Assembly (NCBI GenBank): GCA_964646415.1
Contig: CAZYEL010000022.1
Location: 1-15,915, forward strand
DNA from: VGJV01 sp964646415
GTDB taxonomy: Bacteria > Patescibacteriota > Minisyncoccia > UBA6257 > 2-01-FULL-56-20
DNA length: 15,915 nucleotides
Direction of reading: 5' to 3'
Shown here: piece by piece, positions 6,301 to 13,910 of the stretch
How positions within the stretch are numbered: position 1 is the stretch's first letter
How the letters are laid out: the number at the start of each line of letters is the position of its first letter
Notes under the pieces: model-generated
Databases searched by the model: none
What the model was told of the DNA's origin: nothing
The model's input: only the letters and a program-made list of their open reading frames with translations
Program-made: the position numbers and the translations under genes

Positions 6301-9300
6301 CCTTCTTTATCACGGGGGGCGGCGACAACGTTGGCAATCTTACCGTAAGCGTCGCCGCGAGCGGCGCGACAGGTGGCACCGCAACGGTTTATCTTTTCTC
6401 TCCGCAAACAGGGCCCCTGTCCTCTTCCACTACCGCCTTCGCGTCCGGAAACGCCACAACCACTTTCGCAAACCTCCCGAACGGCACGTATAACTTGATG
6501 ACCGACCCGATTATCGCTCTGACCGGGGGCACATTCCTCGGACAATCGATGCCCACTCCCGTCACGGTCTCAAGCACAAGCTCGAAGGCCCTTACCTTTA
6601 GCGCGATGGGCGCGGGTTCCGCCTCAAGCACGGTGAACATCAACGCGTCCGCTGCGGGAAAGAAAATAAGTGTCTTTGCAGGCGGCCCGGCGGGATTCGT
6701 GGATATCGCGACAAGCACCATCAACGGCACCACCTCGGTTGTGATCTATTACCCTGCGAACGGCGAATACACCATAGGCATAGGGCCCCAGATGAACAAA
6801 ACATTCATGGGCCCGCCTCCCGCGCCGGACTACGTTATGCCGCAACCCGTCCGCGTCACCGTAGCCGGAGGGTTGGCCTCTCAAAAAACAATCAACTTCT
6901 CGCTTGCCGCCGCGGGGCTCACGATAACCGGTACCGTGAAAGATGGTTCGAGTAAGGTGATTGCGAATGCAAACGTGTTCGCCTACTCGCCGCAAGGCGG
7001 CTTCGGCACCTTCGGCCAAAGCGGTTCGGATGGCACGTTCTCTCTCAAAGTGGCCGCAGGAAGCTTTAAGATAGGAGCAAACTCGCCCGGTTTCCCCTCG
7101 AGCCAAGATACGCCTCTCGTAGTAACTCCTGCCGGAGATATGTTCGTGAACGGCTCAAGCGCCTCTTCAAGCTCGGTAACCCTTAAACTAAGCAAGCCGT
7201 CGACAAGCATAAGCGGCAGCGTCACCGACGGCACAAGCTCCGTGCAAGGCGCGCAGGTATGGGCATATTGCGACTTCAATACTCCCAATAATTCTTGCTT
7301 CGGCCCGAACGGCCATGCGGAAGCGCAAACCGGCTCGGACGGCACCTACACACTCTACGTAGGAAGCGGCACATGGAGAGTGGGCGCCTTCATCCCTCAA
7401 TACGGAAAGCAACCGGAAATCAGCGTGACGGTCTCGGGAAGCGACGTTTCCAGTAAGAATTTCTCCCCTTCCTCCACCGGTTCTTTCAAATCGGTAAGCG
7501 GTACGGTCTGCACGAACACCACAAGCGACTGCAGCGGCGGCACGGGGGTCGCAAGCGCGAACGTCCGCATCGAGGGAACGGACGCAAGCGGCAACTTCTA
7601 CACGAACAGCACCTTCTCGGGAAGCGACGGCACGTATTCCTTCGCAAGCGTGCCCGCAGGAAGCGGTTCAAGCTACCGCGTCCGCGGCTTCGCCCCCACC
7701 TTGGGAGAGCTCGCCCCCACGGCGGCGTTTAGCGTGGACGCTTCGAATGTGACGAGTAAAGACCTCGTCGTTAAAGCCGGCCGTTCGATTACGGTGAATC
7801 TCGCGGGCAACCCTTCTGCATTCGATATGTTCATAAAGTTCACGAACACCACGAACGGCTTCGGTAACTTTTTGAACTTCAAAAATAACACCTCCGGCAC
7901 CATCCAATTGTCGAACGGCTCGACGTATTCGCTCGACATGCGCGCCCCCGGCTTTACCCTCACGGGTTCGAATATTGCTACCAGCTCCGGCACCGTGGGC
8001 TACACGGCGGCGACGAGCCAGCTTGACCTTACCTCCGGGAGCGACTCCGTAGTCCTCACGCTCACCTTCCCGACGTCGACTCCCATTGCGGGAACCACCA
8101 AAGACGGGGCAGACACCCTGGTCCCGAACGCCTGGGTGGATGTCTCAAACACCTCCGGCGCCCACTTCGGCGCCCAGTCGAACGCGAGCGGCACCTACTC
8201 CCTCTCCCTCCAAAGCGGCTCATACACCATCACCGCCTACGCGCCGGGCTACCTGCCCGTTCCGAAGTCCCTTACTATCTCCGCAACGAGCACGGTTACC
8301 CTGGGCACTACGGTAACCGCCACAAGCTCGGTCAATATGACGCTGACCCAGGCCACGCTCATCATCTCCGGAACCATCACCGCGGGCGGAAATGCCGGCT
8401 CGGGTGCCTTCATAAAGGGTTCGCTTGCGGGCGGAGGAACCACCGTTGCAGTCGCAAGCGCTGACGGCACCTACTCGCTCCCCGTTTCTGCAGGCACCTG
8501 GACTATCTCAGCGACCGTTGACGGTTATGCAAGCGGGACGTCTGGCTCGAATCCCGTCGTCATCACGAATAGTTCCACCACGGGAGTAAACGTCGGACTC
8601 ACCACCACCGTTGCCAATGCCGCACCGGTTGCCGAATCAATCACGCCGTCCCAGGGAGGAACGCTCCGCAACTCTTCGGGCACGCTTGAGGTGAGCATCC
8701 CGGCGAACGCCTTGGGCTCCTCCGCAAATTCCGGCCAGGTGAAAGCCTCGGAAGCTTCAAACCTTGTGCAAACCTCAACCGCCCGGCCCATCGGGAAAGG
8801 ACAGGATATTAAGGCGTATGACTCGTCGAACAACTCCATCACCACGCTGAACGACAACGTAACCATCTCGCTTGACATCGCGAGCTCCAGCTTCTCCTCG
8901 GAAAGCATTACCTCAAGTTCCACCGCGGCGAAAATCAAAATCGGCTACTTCGACACGTCCCTGGGCGACTGGATACCGCTTTCGACGACGGTAAGTTATG
9001 AGGACGTGAACGGCGCGCCCGTAACCCCGAACGCGACGCTCTCGAATGTAGACCACATCTCGCTCTCTGCGCCCACTGACCATTTCTCGATTTTCGGGGC
9101 AATCTCGCCCACGGAATCGGTGGGACCGAGCGCGCCGTCAAGCGTAAGCGCCACCGTCACGAACCGCCAAATCATCGTAAGCTGGACCGCACCGACCACC
9201 AACAGCGACGGAAGCTCCCTCGCCGACCTCATGGAATACGAGATTTACCGCGACACGGACTCGAGCGGTAGCTTTACGACCCAGATCAATACGTCGCAGG

Positions 9301-10346
9301 TTGCAAGCGGCACTGTGAGTTTCACCGACCCCTCACCTTCCGTCGCCACCACGTATTACTATAAGGTGAGCGCCGCAGACACGAGCGGCAACGAATCCTC
9401 AAAATCGTCTGCAGCCAACGGCGTCACTATCCCCACGCTGGGCGGGAATGTCGGCTCGGGCGGTGCGACGTCCGGTGGCGGGGGAGGTGGAGGCGGCGGA
9501 AGCGGATATGTTGCCCCCACGACGCCGACCACGCCGACAACTCCTTTCGCAACCACGCCCGCAGTCACTCCGCAGTTCCGTGCTGCCCCTGTTGCGGCAA
9601 CGCCCGCCATTCCTTCGGCAACGATTGTGACGCCTCTTGGCCCACGCGGCGCGTCACTCGCAGCAATCCCCTCGCGGATACTCACCCCCGGAACGCAAAG
9701 CAGTGAAGTGAGCAAGCTCCAGGAACTCCTTGCGAAAGACGCCTCCGTCTACCCCGAAGGGCTCGCGACCGGCTACTACGGCTCCCTCACCCAGCGCGCG
9801 GTGGAACGGTTCCAGAAGAAATATGGGGTTGTCTCCGAAGGCACACCCGACACGACGGGCTTCGGAAAAGTAGGGCCGAGGACGCTCGCGAAAATCCAGG
9901 AAGTGTACGGCGGCGCGATGACTGCCGCACCCGCTTCCGCAGCGTCCGCAATGGCTGCGGCAACCCCTCCCCTCACTCGAACGCTTGTCCGCGGCGCGGA
10001 AAACGCGGAAGTGGCCACACTTCAAGGAATGCTCGCGAGAGACTCCTCCGTCTACCCCGAAGGCACGGTAAGCGGCTACTTTGGGACGCTCACCGATAGG
10101 GCAGTCAAGCGCTTTCAGGAAAAGCACGGCATCGCGACCGAGGGAGAGGTGGGATATGGAGTCGCAGGACCGAAGACGAGAGCGAAACTGAATGAACTCT
10201 TCGGGGCCACCCCCGCGACACCCGCCGTCCCCGGTGTGCAGTCCGCGACCCCGGCAACGCCCGCAAATGCCGCGGCCATCCAGACGCAAATCCAGCTCCT
10301 CCAGACACAAATCCAGGAACTCCTAAACAAGTTAAATAGCCGGTAA
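3372..10346 (+). CDS. Giant secreted multidomain surface protein with C-terminal peptidoglycan-binding repeats
   Basis: A 2324-residue secreted protein, probably a cell-surface stalk, adhesin or wall-attached fibre. Layout: signal peptide (hydrophobic 10-26, likely cleavage after AEA near 33); lamin-tail-like domain about 122-235 (DEYVLLYN, IPGNGFFLITS, IDKVEWG); three or four Ig-like domains of the SbsA/Big_5 kind about 324-806; Gly/Met/Pro-rich linker 806-843; beta-rich unassigned region to about 1180; five carboxypeptidase-regulatory-like domains near 1183, 1277, 1375, 1572 and 1664 (I-x-G-x-V ... SDGTYS patterns); a region with IPANAL, possibly ZU5-like, 1757-1913; FN3 domain 1917-2021; poly-Gly and Thr/Pro linker; two PG_binding_1 domains about 2104-2180 and 2204-2278 (GYYGSLTQRAVERFQ, GYFGTLTDRAVKRFQ); and a Gln/Leu-rich C-terminal coiled coil from 2301. 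Very rich in Ser/Thr/Gly/Ala with few Cys. There is no sortase motif or C-terminal membrane segment, so anchoring by the PG-binding domains is inferred. ATG 3372 has no Shine-Dalgarno sequence but is followed directly by the signal peptide. Monocistronic. Confidence 0.92.
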   Translation: MKRTTSEAMWAAGFVVLLFGAGFFVSNNYAEAFGIRATFRNDTGFYSVLFDATVASSTATSSRVVVDSATTTMVATDNGQLLFGTASGTVSIGDTVTVSADITDTLSNANSSTTAQKLLPAVKIAAVRAGSGGSALDEYVLLYNQMGAAWAASGTLFLHKVQGGIDNPLPLSFSTTTIPGNGFFLITSASGFSGGFAPDATYSTSSDAIASTTTAVYINTTSTPWVNIIDKVEWGSSAQVTTSTNATSTFAPTLAAAGLPNDNALVRKATAGSTSSTIASGGAESNKGASYDTRSNSNDFIMVSSTQAIIKNSMSPKEFPFSGGQQDTTVPTVGGSFPSGANGEMVPTDLMSINFGFMKPVNPSTVSTSTVSLVVQGQNTNLCTSVSYSNTASFGPPGQCTLASGTLVAGTTYVFTIKGSSSTPNVSDFSGNVLNQPAGSNPGQFGNATHDYQVTFSPTSGFARTPSVPPSVVGTFPSAGGAGLPTNITKVSATFSQAMDATSFGGVTLAASSGGSNLLSNASATLSADGLTGTIPVSGSLTAGTAYTLTIPTTVKNSNNVPLPTSFIASFTFGSSGDSTGPKVMGKLPNIATGVPVNATDIHASTDDSLDPSTVTSSSVQVTDAGGNVISGTVSYNALAREILWNGTNVFQPSTTYTVTLNASGTTPSVKNVAGLALQDNDGSANEKYQFSFTTGSADSTGPGILFANANGFSVAVSFDEAVKETQAEDLANYTLTNGTSSVSLAALNGQTITYNGTTRTATINSVTLTPGNTFAVTIANVRDLSNNLIDPTKSSFSGTVQASTVNGGGVGMGGGFIKPPDMNMPTGFSSSTFGFMPQPSVRPFNTLAGFRSTYGIDIPLTKQIASTTGKIILAFPPSFTLASAAVDTFSPANNDINGPGTGTVVIATTTNNDTAHTITVVLGSVPTRGGADTHDFLHFDLSGIQNSTQPNTDGGYKVEIRTVNGTTTLESMTSKPFFITGGGDNVGNLTVSVAASGATGGTATVYLFSPQTGPLSSSTTAFASGNATTTFANLPNGTYNLMTDPIIALTGGTFLGQSMPTPVTVSSTSSKALTFSAMGAGSASSTVNINASAAGKKISVFAGGPAGFVDIATSTINGTTSVVIYYPANGEYTIGIGPQMNKTFMGPPPAPDYVMPQPVRVTVAGGLASQKTINFSLAAAGLTITGTVKDGSSKVIANANVFAYSPQGGFGTFGQSGSDGTFSLKVAAGSFKIGANSPGFPSSQDTPLVVTPAGDMFVNGSSASSSSVTLKLSKPSTSISGSVTDGTSSVQGAQVWAYCDFNTPNNSCFGPNGHAEAQTGSDGTYTLYVGSGTWRVGAFIPQYGKQPEISVTVSGSDVSSKNFSPSSTGSFKSVSGTVCTNTTSDCSGGTGVASANVRIEGTDASGNFYTNSTFSGSDGTYSFASVPAGSGSSYRVRGFAPTLGELAPTAAFSVDASNVTSKDLVVKAGRSITVNLAGNPSAFDMFIKFTNTTNGFGNFLNFKNNTSGTIQLSNGSTYSLDMRAPGFTLTGSNIATSSGTVGYTAATSQLDLTSGSDSVVLTLTFPTSTPIAGTTKDGADTLVPNAWVDVSNTSGAHFGAQSNASGTYSLSLQSGSYTITAYAPGYLPVPKSLTISATSTVTLGTTVTATSSVNMTLTQATLIISGTITAGGNAGSGAFIKGSLAGGGTTVAVASADGTYSLPVSAGTWTISATVDGYASGTSGSNPVVITNSSTTGVNVGLTTTVANAAPVAESITPSQGGTLRNSSGTLEVSIPANALGSSANSGQVKASEASNLVQTSTARPIGKGQDIKAYDSSNNSITTLNDNVTISLDIASSSFSSESITSSSTAAKIKIGYFDTSLGDWIPLSTTVSYEDVNGAPVTPNATLSNVDHISLSAPTDHFSIFGAISPTESVGPSAPSSVSATVTNRQIIVSWTAPTTNSDGSSLADLMEYEIYRDTDSSGSFTTQINTSQVASGTVSFTDPSPSVATTYYYKVSAADTSGNESSKSSAANGVTIPTLGGNVGSGGATSGGGGGGGGGSGYVAPTTPTTPTTPFATTPAVTPQFRAAPVAATPAIPSATIVTPLGPRGASLAAIPSRILTPGTQSSEVSKLQELLAKDASVYPEGLATGYYGSLTQRAVERFQKKYGVVSEGTPDTTGFGKVGPRTLAKIQEVYGGAMTAAPASAASAMAAATPPLTRTLVRGAENAEVATLQGMLARDSSVYPEGTVSGYFGTLTDRAVKRFQEKHGIATEGEVGYGVAGPKTRAKLNELFGATPATPAVPGVQSATPATPANAAAIQTQIQLLQTQIQELLNKLNSR

Positions 10347-10369
10347 ATCCCGCACCGATAGCACAAATC

Positions 10370-10409
10370 CCCGCCCCGCCTATCCATGGATAGGCGGGGC
10401 GGGTCTTTT
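10370..10409. terminator. Strong palindromic terminator between convergent genes
   Basis: A perfect 34-bp palindrome (10370-10403, centre at 10386/10387) of very GC-rich arms, followed on + by TCTTTT. It ends the giant gene and lies 4 bp from the stop codon of the - strand gene, so it may serve both directions. Confidence 0.8.
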
Positions 10410-10674
10410 ACCCTATTCGTATTCCCTGAACCTGCCCCTGGTTCAACTTCACCGCGATACTCCCGTGAATCCGCTGCGTGGTGCCCACTCTTCCTTTGCA
10501 TGCGGGGCAAAAAATTTCCACGCCAAGCTCTACTCCTTTGGGAATCCCCACGTAGTCCGCGAGAAGGCGGCCAATAAAACATTTGATAAGCCTCCCCGTT
10601 CCCGCCTTCTGGTACTTAAAAAGCTTCTCTCCACATTTGCAGGAAACGGTAATGGTCGTCACGCGCTCGGGCAT
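10408..10674 (-). CDS. Small zinc-ribbon protein, 88 residues
   Basis: Two Cys pairs, CKC near residue 12 and CPAC near residue 58, suggest one zinc ribbon split by about 45 residues. The rest is basic with no membrane segment. I do not recognise a characterised family; a nucleic-acid or protein-binding role is only a guess. The frame extends back to 10722, but ATG 10674 is preferred because an extended -10 element lies 6 nt before it and the extra N-terminus overlaps the end of the upstream gene. The previous - strand gene ends 23 bp before this start, so read-through from it is also possible. The gene ends at the shared palindromic terminator. Confidence 0.7.
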   Translation of the reverse strand: MPERVTTITVSCKCGEKLFKYQKAGTGRLIKCFIGRLLADYVGIPKGVELGVEIFCPACKGRVGTTQRIHGSIAVKLNQGQVQGIRIG

Positions 10675-10680
10675 ACCGGC

Positions 10681-10689
10681 ATTGTAGCA
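10681..10689 (-). promoter_or_regulatory. Extended -10 promoter of the small zinc-ribbon gene
   Basis: On the - strand TGC-TACAAT (10689 to 10681) is an extended -10 element exactly 6 nt before ATG 10674. No good -35 is visible. The spacing predicts a leaderless transcript starting at the A of the ATG. Confidence 0.45.
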
Positions 10690-10697
10690 AACCCTTC

Positions 10698-12491
10698 TTA
10701 TATCACTTCTGACTGGTAGCACTGCTCGCAGTAGACAATTTCCTTATTTTTAGGATCATAATTTGTCTCGAATTTATTCGGGCACGTCTCATCCCCATGA
10801 AAATGCGCCACAGTGTTTTGGTATATGTTTGAACTATCCGAAGCACCACCGCACGCGCATTTTCCTTGCCACGCCCTTGGAGAATTTCTTAGTTCTAACC
10901 GCTCGCTATGACGGCAATTTGGACAAAGGTGCGGGAGCGGGAGGCTGAATTGCTTATAAAACGCGAGTTCTGAAGGGATAATTCGGAACGCTTTCGTACA
11001 CGCATGGAGACATGTTCCCGCATGCTCACAACCAATGATTTCCTGGAGTAATGAATCCTTTGCCTGATCAACAGCGTCAGGGAGATCATCGGCAGAAAGG
11101 GTAACTTTATAGCTGCGTTCTGCGGGTTCACGCCAGGGCTGGAATCCCTGCGCACCCACCTCTTCTTTCGTTAAAGGAAAATACTCCTGTGCCGTCGTTT
11201 CATTGTAGGCGAAGGGAGAAATGTCCGAAGGGAAAAACTCTCCGTAACGATATACCCTTCCTTTCCTGTCTGCATAAGGGATTGTCTGCATCTGTTGTAA
11301 TATCTTCTCCCGCAAAGTTAAGTACTCTTCTTTTGAATATTGTTTATTCAGAATGCAATATTCTTTCTTGCGCATACTCACACAACCAAACAAGTTAGCG
11401 GAACCCATGATTTGTATTGAGTAGTCGATATCATGACTCTCGTTTAAAACAAACCAACTGAAGCGGGCACTCGAAACACCATTCCCTCCTTGCTGTATTT
11501 CACAACAAAATTCAGTCCGGGCGCCAAATTGGGTTATGTCGTAACTCTCTTTCGTGGAAGGGGCCACCTGGTACTGGAGATACCTGCTATCCTCCGCTCC
11601 ATACGTAATCCACGAATTGAGAGTATTTTTTGAATTGTAAATGTAGTCCCCCGATACTTTCTGATTTTGAATGCCGTGAATATATTTTCTTATATGTTTC
11701 TTTGCAAAATCTCCACTTTTCCGGCGATGCTTTTGTACGTTGAGATACGACGGCACATTAAACTGCTTAAGCTTTTCTTTATACTCCTCCTTCGTATATG
11801 GTTGGTTGAAAATGTGATAACTCTTGCTGCGCAAACCGACACACCCGAAACAGTTCTGGCAGTCCCGAAGGTCTTGCGAGAAATATACTTCATTGCACGT
11901 TTCGCAATCACGCGACCAGAAAGTCTTATAGCACTTATGACAATTAACTATTTCATAACAAAGTTCACACTCACTGGCGAGGTTTGTGTCCACACATTGC
12001 TTCGATTTTTCCAATTCGCATCCGTATGAGCATTCTTCATTGAAATCGGAGTCGAAAAGAAGATAACAATTTTTGAGGTCCAACACCATATTGTTATAGG
12101 GACTGTTCACCATGCGCGATTCATCAACGATAAAATTCGCCATAATGGGCGTGCGCTTGAACAGGGCATCAAACTGCTCGAAAAATGGCTTACTAAGGTC
12201 ATACTCTGCGCCGTACTGCAAAGGGTCCCAAGTGTCGGACCACCAACACGATTGACAATACACGACATACGGACTCTCGGGATGGTAAATCGAAATAACA
12301 TCTTTTTTACAGTTTGCGCAGGTTCGCTTAAATAGCGACCTGTCGTTTCGAAACGAAAACCTCCGTTGCATTCTGCACATCGGGCAAAATGTCGGCGAAG
12401 GGATTTTTATCTTTTCGTAGAAACTGCAGTCGTCCGGTTCGATAAGGAACTGGTTTTTGCAATTCTGACACACTCGTGACTCGGAACTCAT
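10698..12491 (-). CDS. Large Cys-rich zinc-ribbon protein with internally duplicated modules
   Basis: 597 residues, cytoplasmic (no signal or membrane segment). It resembles an uncharacterised zinc-ribbon family common in Parcubacteria-type genomes; function unknown. Module A (8-82) has Cys pairs C8/C11, C36/C39, C58/C61 and C79/C82, with FYEKIKIPSPTFCPMCR and VVYCQSCW. Module A' at the C-terminus (about 498-591) repeats that plan: FYKQFSLPLPHLCPNCR, then a Cys cluster, then IVYCEQCY. Two inner segments also match each other: FGCVGLRSKSYHIFNQPYTK (216-234) and FGCVSMRKKEYCILNKQYSK (368-387). A Cys-rich belt (142-215) with many C-x2-C pairs lies between A and the first inner repeat. The start ATG 12491 lies 6 nt after a consensus -10 box. 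A truncated paralogue lies immediately upstream. Confidence 0.85.
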   Translation of the reverse strand: MSSESRVCQNCKNQFLIEPDDCSFYEKIKIPSPTFCPMCRMQRRFSFRNDRSLFKRTCANCKKDVISIYHPESPYVVYCQSCWWSDTWDPLQYGAEYDLSKPFFEQFDALFKRTPIMANFIVDESRMVNSPYNNMVLDLKNCYLLFDSDFNEECSYGCELEKSKQCVDTNLASECELCYEIVNCHKCYKTFWSRDCETCNEVYFSQDLRDCQNCFGCVGLRSKSYHIFNQPYTKEEYKEKLKQFNVPSYLNVQKHRRKSGDFAKKHIRKYIHGIQNQKVSGDYIYNSKNTLNSWITYGAEDSRYLQYQVAPSTKESYDITQFGARTEFCCEIQQGGNGVSSARFSWFVLNESHDIDYSIQIMGSANLFGCVSMRKKEYCILNKQYSKEEYLTLREKILQQMQTIPYADRKGRVYRYGEFFPSDISPFAYNETTAQEYFPLTKEEVGAQGFQPWREPAERSYKVTLSADDLPDAVDQAKDSLLQEIIGCEHAGTCLHACTKAFRIIPSELAFYKQFSLPLPHLCPNCRHSERLELRNSPRAWQGKCACGGASDSSNIYQNTVAHFHGDETCPNKFETNYDPKNKEIVYCEQCYQSEVI

Positions 12492-12497
12492 ACGCTT

Positions 12498-12527
12498 ATT
12501 ATATTACCGTGAACTACTCTTATACAA
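12498..12527 (-). promoter_or_regulatory. Promoter of the 597-residue zinc-ribbon gene (leaderless)
   Basis: On the - strand TTGTAT (12527-12522) and consensus TATAAT (12503-12498) are 18 bp apart. Six bases separate the -10 from ATG 12491, so transcription should start at the initiation codon itself. The -35 overlaps the stop codon of the upstream truncated gene. Confidence 0.65.
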
Positions 12528-13410
12528 CTTCTGATTGGTAGCAACTTTCACAATACACAATCTCTTTCCTGTCCGGCCCATACGCCGTCTCAAATTGGTT
12601 CGAGCAAGGATTCATGCCATGAGGATGCGCTGTGGTATTCGCGTAGATGCCGTTCTTTGATTTCGCTCCGGCGCACTCACACGCACGCGGATAGATCTCC
12701 AACCCCGTGCGCTGTGCGAGCCGCTCAAACGTCCGGCAGTTGTGGCAAAGCCGTGGCAGGGGCACGCCGAGTTTCCGGTAAAAGGTAAGCTCGTCGGGAA
12801 GGATACGAAACGCGGTCGTACAGAGCTGGTTGCACGCTCCCCCATTAGTGCCTTGCCATGAGCTTGTCGAATGGGCGCACGCAATCACTTCGTTCCCGAT
12901 CGTGTCCGGCACTTCGCCGATACTGTCCGGCAACTCGTCCGGCCGCTTCGTCACTTTATAATCCCGCGCAGCGGTATCGCGCCACTTGTATCCCTGCGAC
13001 ACCGTCTCTTCCTTCCCCAACGGGAAATACTCCTGCGCCATGGATTCGTTGTACCCCACGGGACTGAGCTCCACCGGGAAAAATTCGCCATATCTGTACA
13101 CTCTCCCCGCCTTGTCCGTATAGGGCATCGCATTCATCTGCTCGATTATCCTTATTCTCAATTTCTCATACTCATCTTTTGTGTACTGCTTGTTCAAAAT
13201 ACAATACTGCTTCTTCCGCACGCCCACGCACCCAAAGAGATAGCTCGCGCCGCTGCACACCATCGAATACTCGACGTCATGCGCATCCTCCTGCGTGAAA
13301 AGGCAGAACTTCACGTTCTGCGTGCCGATGCCGCAGGCGTGGCACTCGTACATGAGCTGCCCGTTGTCTCCCCAAATGGACCAGTCATAGCAATCTTTCG
13401 AACCCGGTAA
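12520..13410 (-). pseudogene. 5'-truncated paralogue of the large zinc-ribbon protein
   Basis: Matches the second half of the neighbouring 597-residue protein: LFGCVGVRKKQYCILNKQYTKDEY, GRVYRYGEFFP, AQEYFPL, LPRLCHNCR and the ending EIVYCESCYQSEVV. Homology extends upstream of the first ATG (13353) through KDCYDWSIWGDNGQL, so that ATG is not the original start. It stops near 13400-13410, roughly equivalent to residue 314 of the full-length protein. The N-terminal zinc-ribbon module, the Cys-rich belt and the first inner repeat are missing. Upstream lies a sigma-factor fragment on the other strand, so this is a break point, not an alternative short form. A 277-residue protein could still be made from 13353, but no promoter is evident. 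Confidence 0.8.
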
Positions 13411-13630
13411 TGGGCGTCTTTTCGATATCTTGGATGGAAAGACGGCACTTCTCTTGATTCAACGGCTCCCGCTCACCTACCAAAAGGTGATGCGTATGCG
13501 ATATGTGCAAGATCTCTCGCTACAAGAAATGTCGCTCATCACCGGACAGTCAAAAAACACTCTTGCCGTACAAGTGCATCGGGGGCTCGGGAAACTTAAA
13601 CTGTTATACAACTGTCCAGAAACGGACTGA
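13402..13630 (+). pseudogene. 5'-truncated sigma-70 family factor (region 4 only)
   Basis: Encodes a clear sigma region 4: ALLLIQRLPLTYQKVMRMRY, then the helix-turn-helix LSLQEMSLITGQSKNTLAVQ and VHRGLGKLKLLY. In full-length ECF-type sigma factors this part follows region 2 and binds the -35 element. Region 2 is missing: the frame is open only back to 13391 (in-frame TAG at 13388-13390) and has no ATG, only TTG at 13430. The sigma-like sequence begins around 13402-13412, exactly where the truncated zinc-ribbon paralogue on the other strand ends. It ends at TGA 13628-13630. Both genes therefore lost their 5' ends at one junction. Probably non-functional, or an assembly join. Confidence 0.8.
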
Positions 13631-13910
13631 CAGTTTCTACTGCGCGGGCAGCCGGATATTTCACTACTCACTCGCTGCGCTCGCTCCTACACGGAGGGGA
13701 TGCAGTTGCTTCCCCTCCGACCCACCCCTCGTTCAAATACAGTCAATGTCCGCCTTCGCCGAGGCTTCGGCGGGACGTAAAAAGTCGTAAAGCCCCGCTT
13801 TCTCGGCGCGGGGCTAACAAACTTCTAACGCGCGCCCTTGTGGACACTGTAGGAACCAAGATACGGGAATATCAGGGCCACGTTTTCGTGGCGAACTTAA
13901 GCAAAAGCAC
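13631..13910. other. Gene-free spacer with several hairpins
   Basis: No gene seen. It holds a 9-bp-stem hairpin at 13692-13719 (CGGAGGGGA / TCCCCTCCG), a nested hairpin at 13748-13776 (inner CGCCGA-ggct-TCGGCG), a terminator-like stem at 13791-13815 and a hairpin at 13877-13892 (GCCACG-tttt-CGTGGC). The CTCGCTGCGCTCGCTC stretch near 13660-13686 and the stem at 13748-13776 resemble dispersed non-coding repeats rather than coding sequence. Confidence 0.6.
13777..13815 (-). terminator. Probable terminator for the Fic gene
   Basis: AGCCCCGC (13791-13798) and GCGGGGCT (13808-13815) form an 8-bp GC-rich stem with a 9-nt loop. Read on the - strand it is followed by TTACGACTTTTT. No U-run follows on +, so it mainly suits the - strand. 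Confidence 0.5.

Noticed and set aside
9654..10310. Long - strand open frames antisense to the giant gene (also 4098-4499, 6624-7106 and others)
   Set aside because: They are shadows of a GC-rich, strongly biased coding frame; the + frame has signal peptide, domains and a terminator.
12871..13410. 179-residue + frame antisense to the truncated zinc-ribbon paralogue
   Set aside because: The - frame has clear homology to the adjacent 597-residue protein; the + frame has none that I can see.
13721..13745. GTTCAAATAC, resembling a tRNA T-loop
   Set aside because: No 5-bp stem around it and no acceptor, D or anticodon arms in the flanks.
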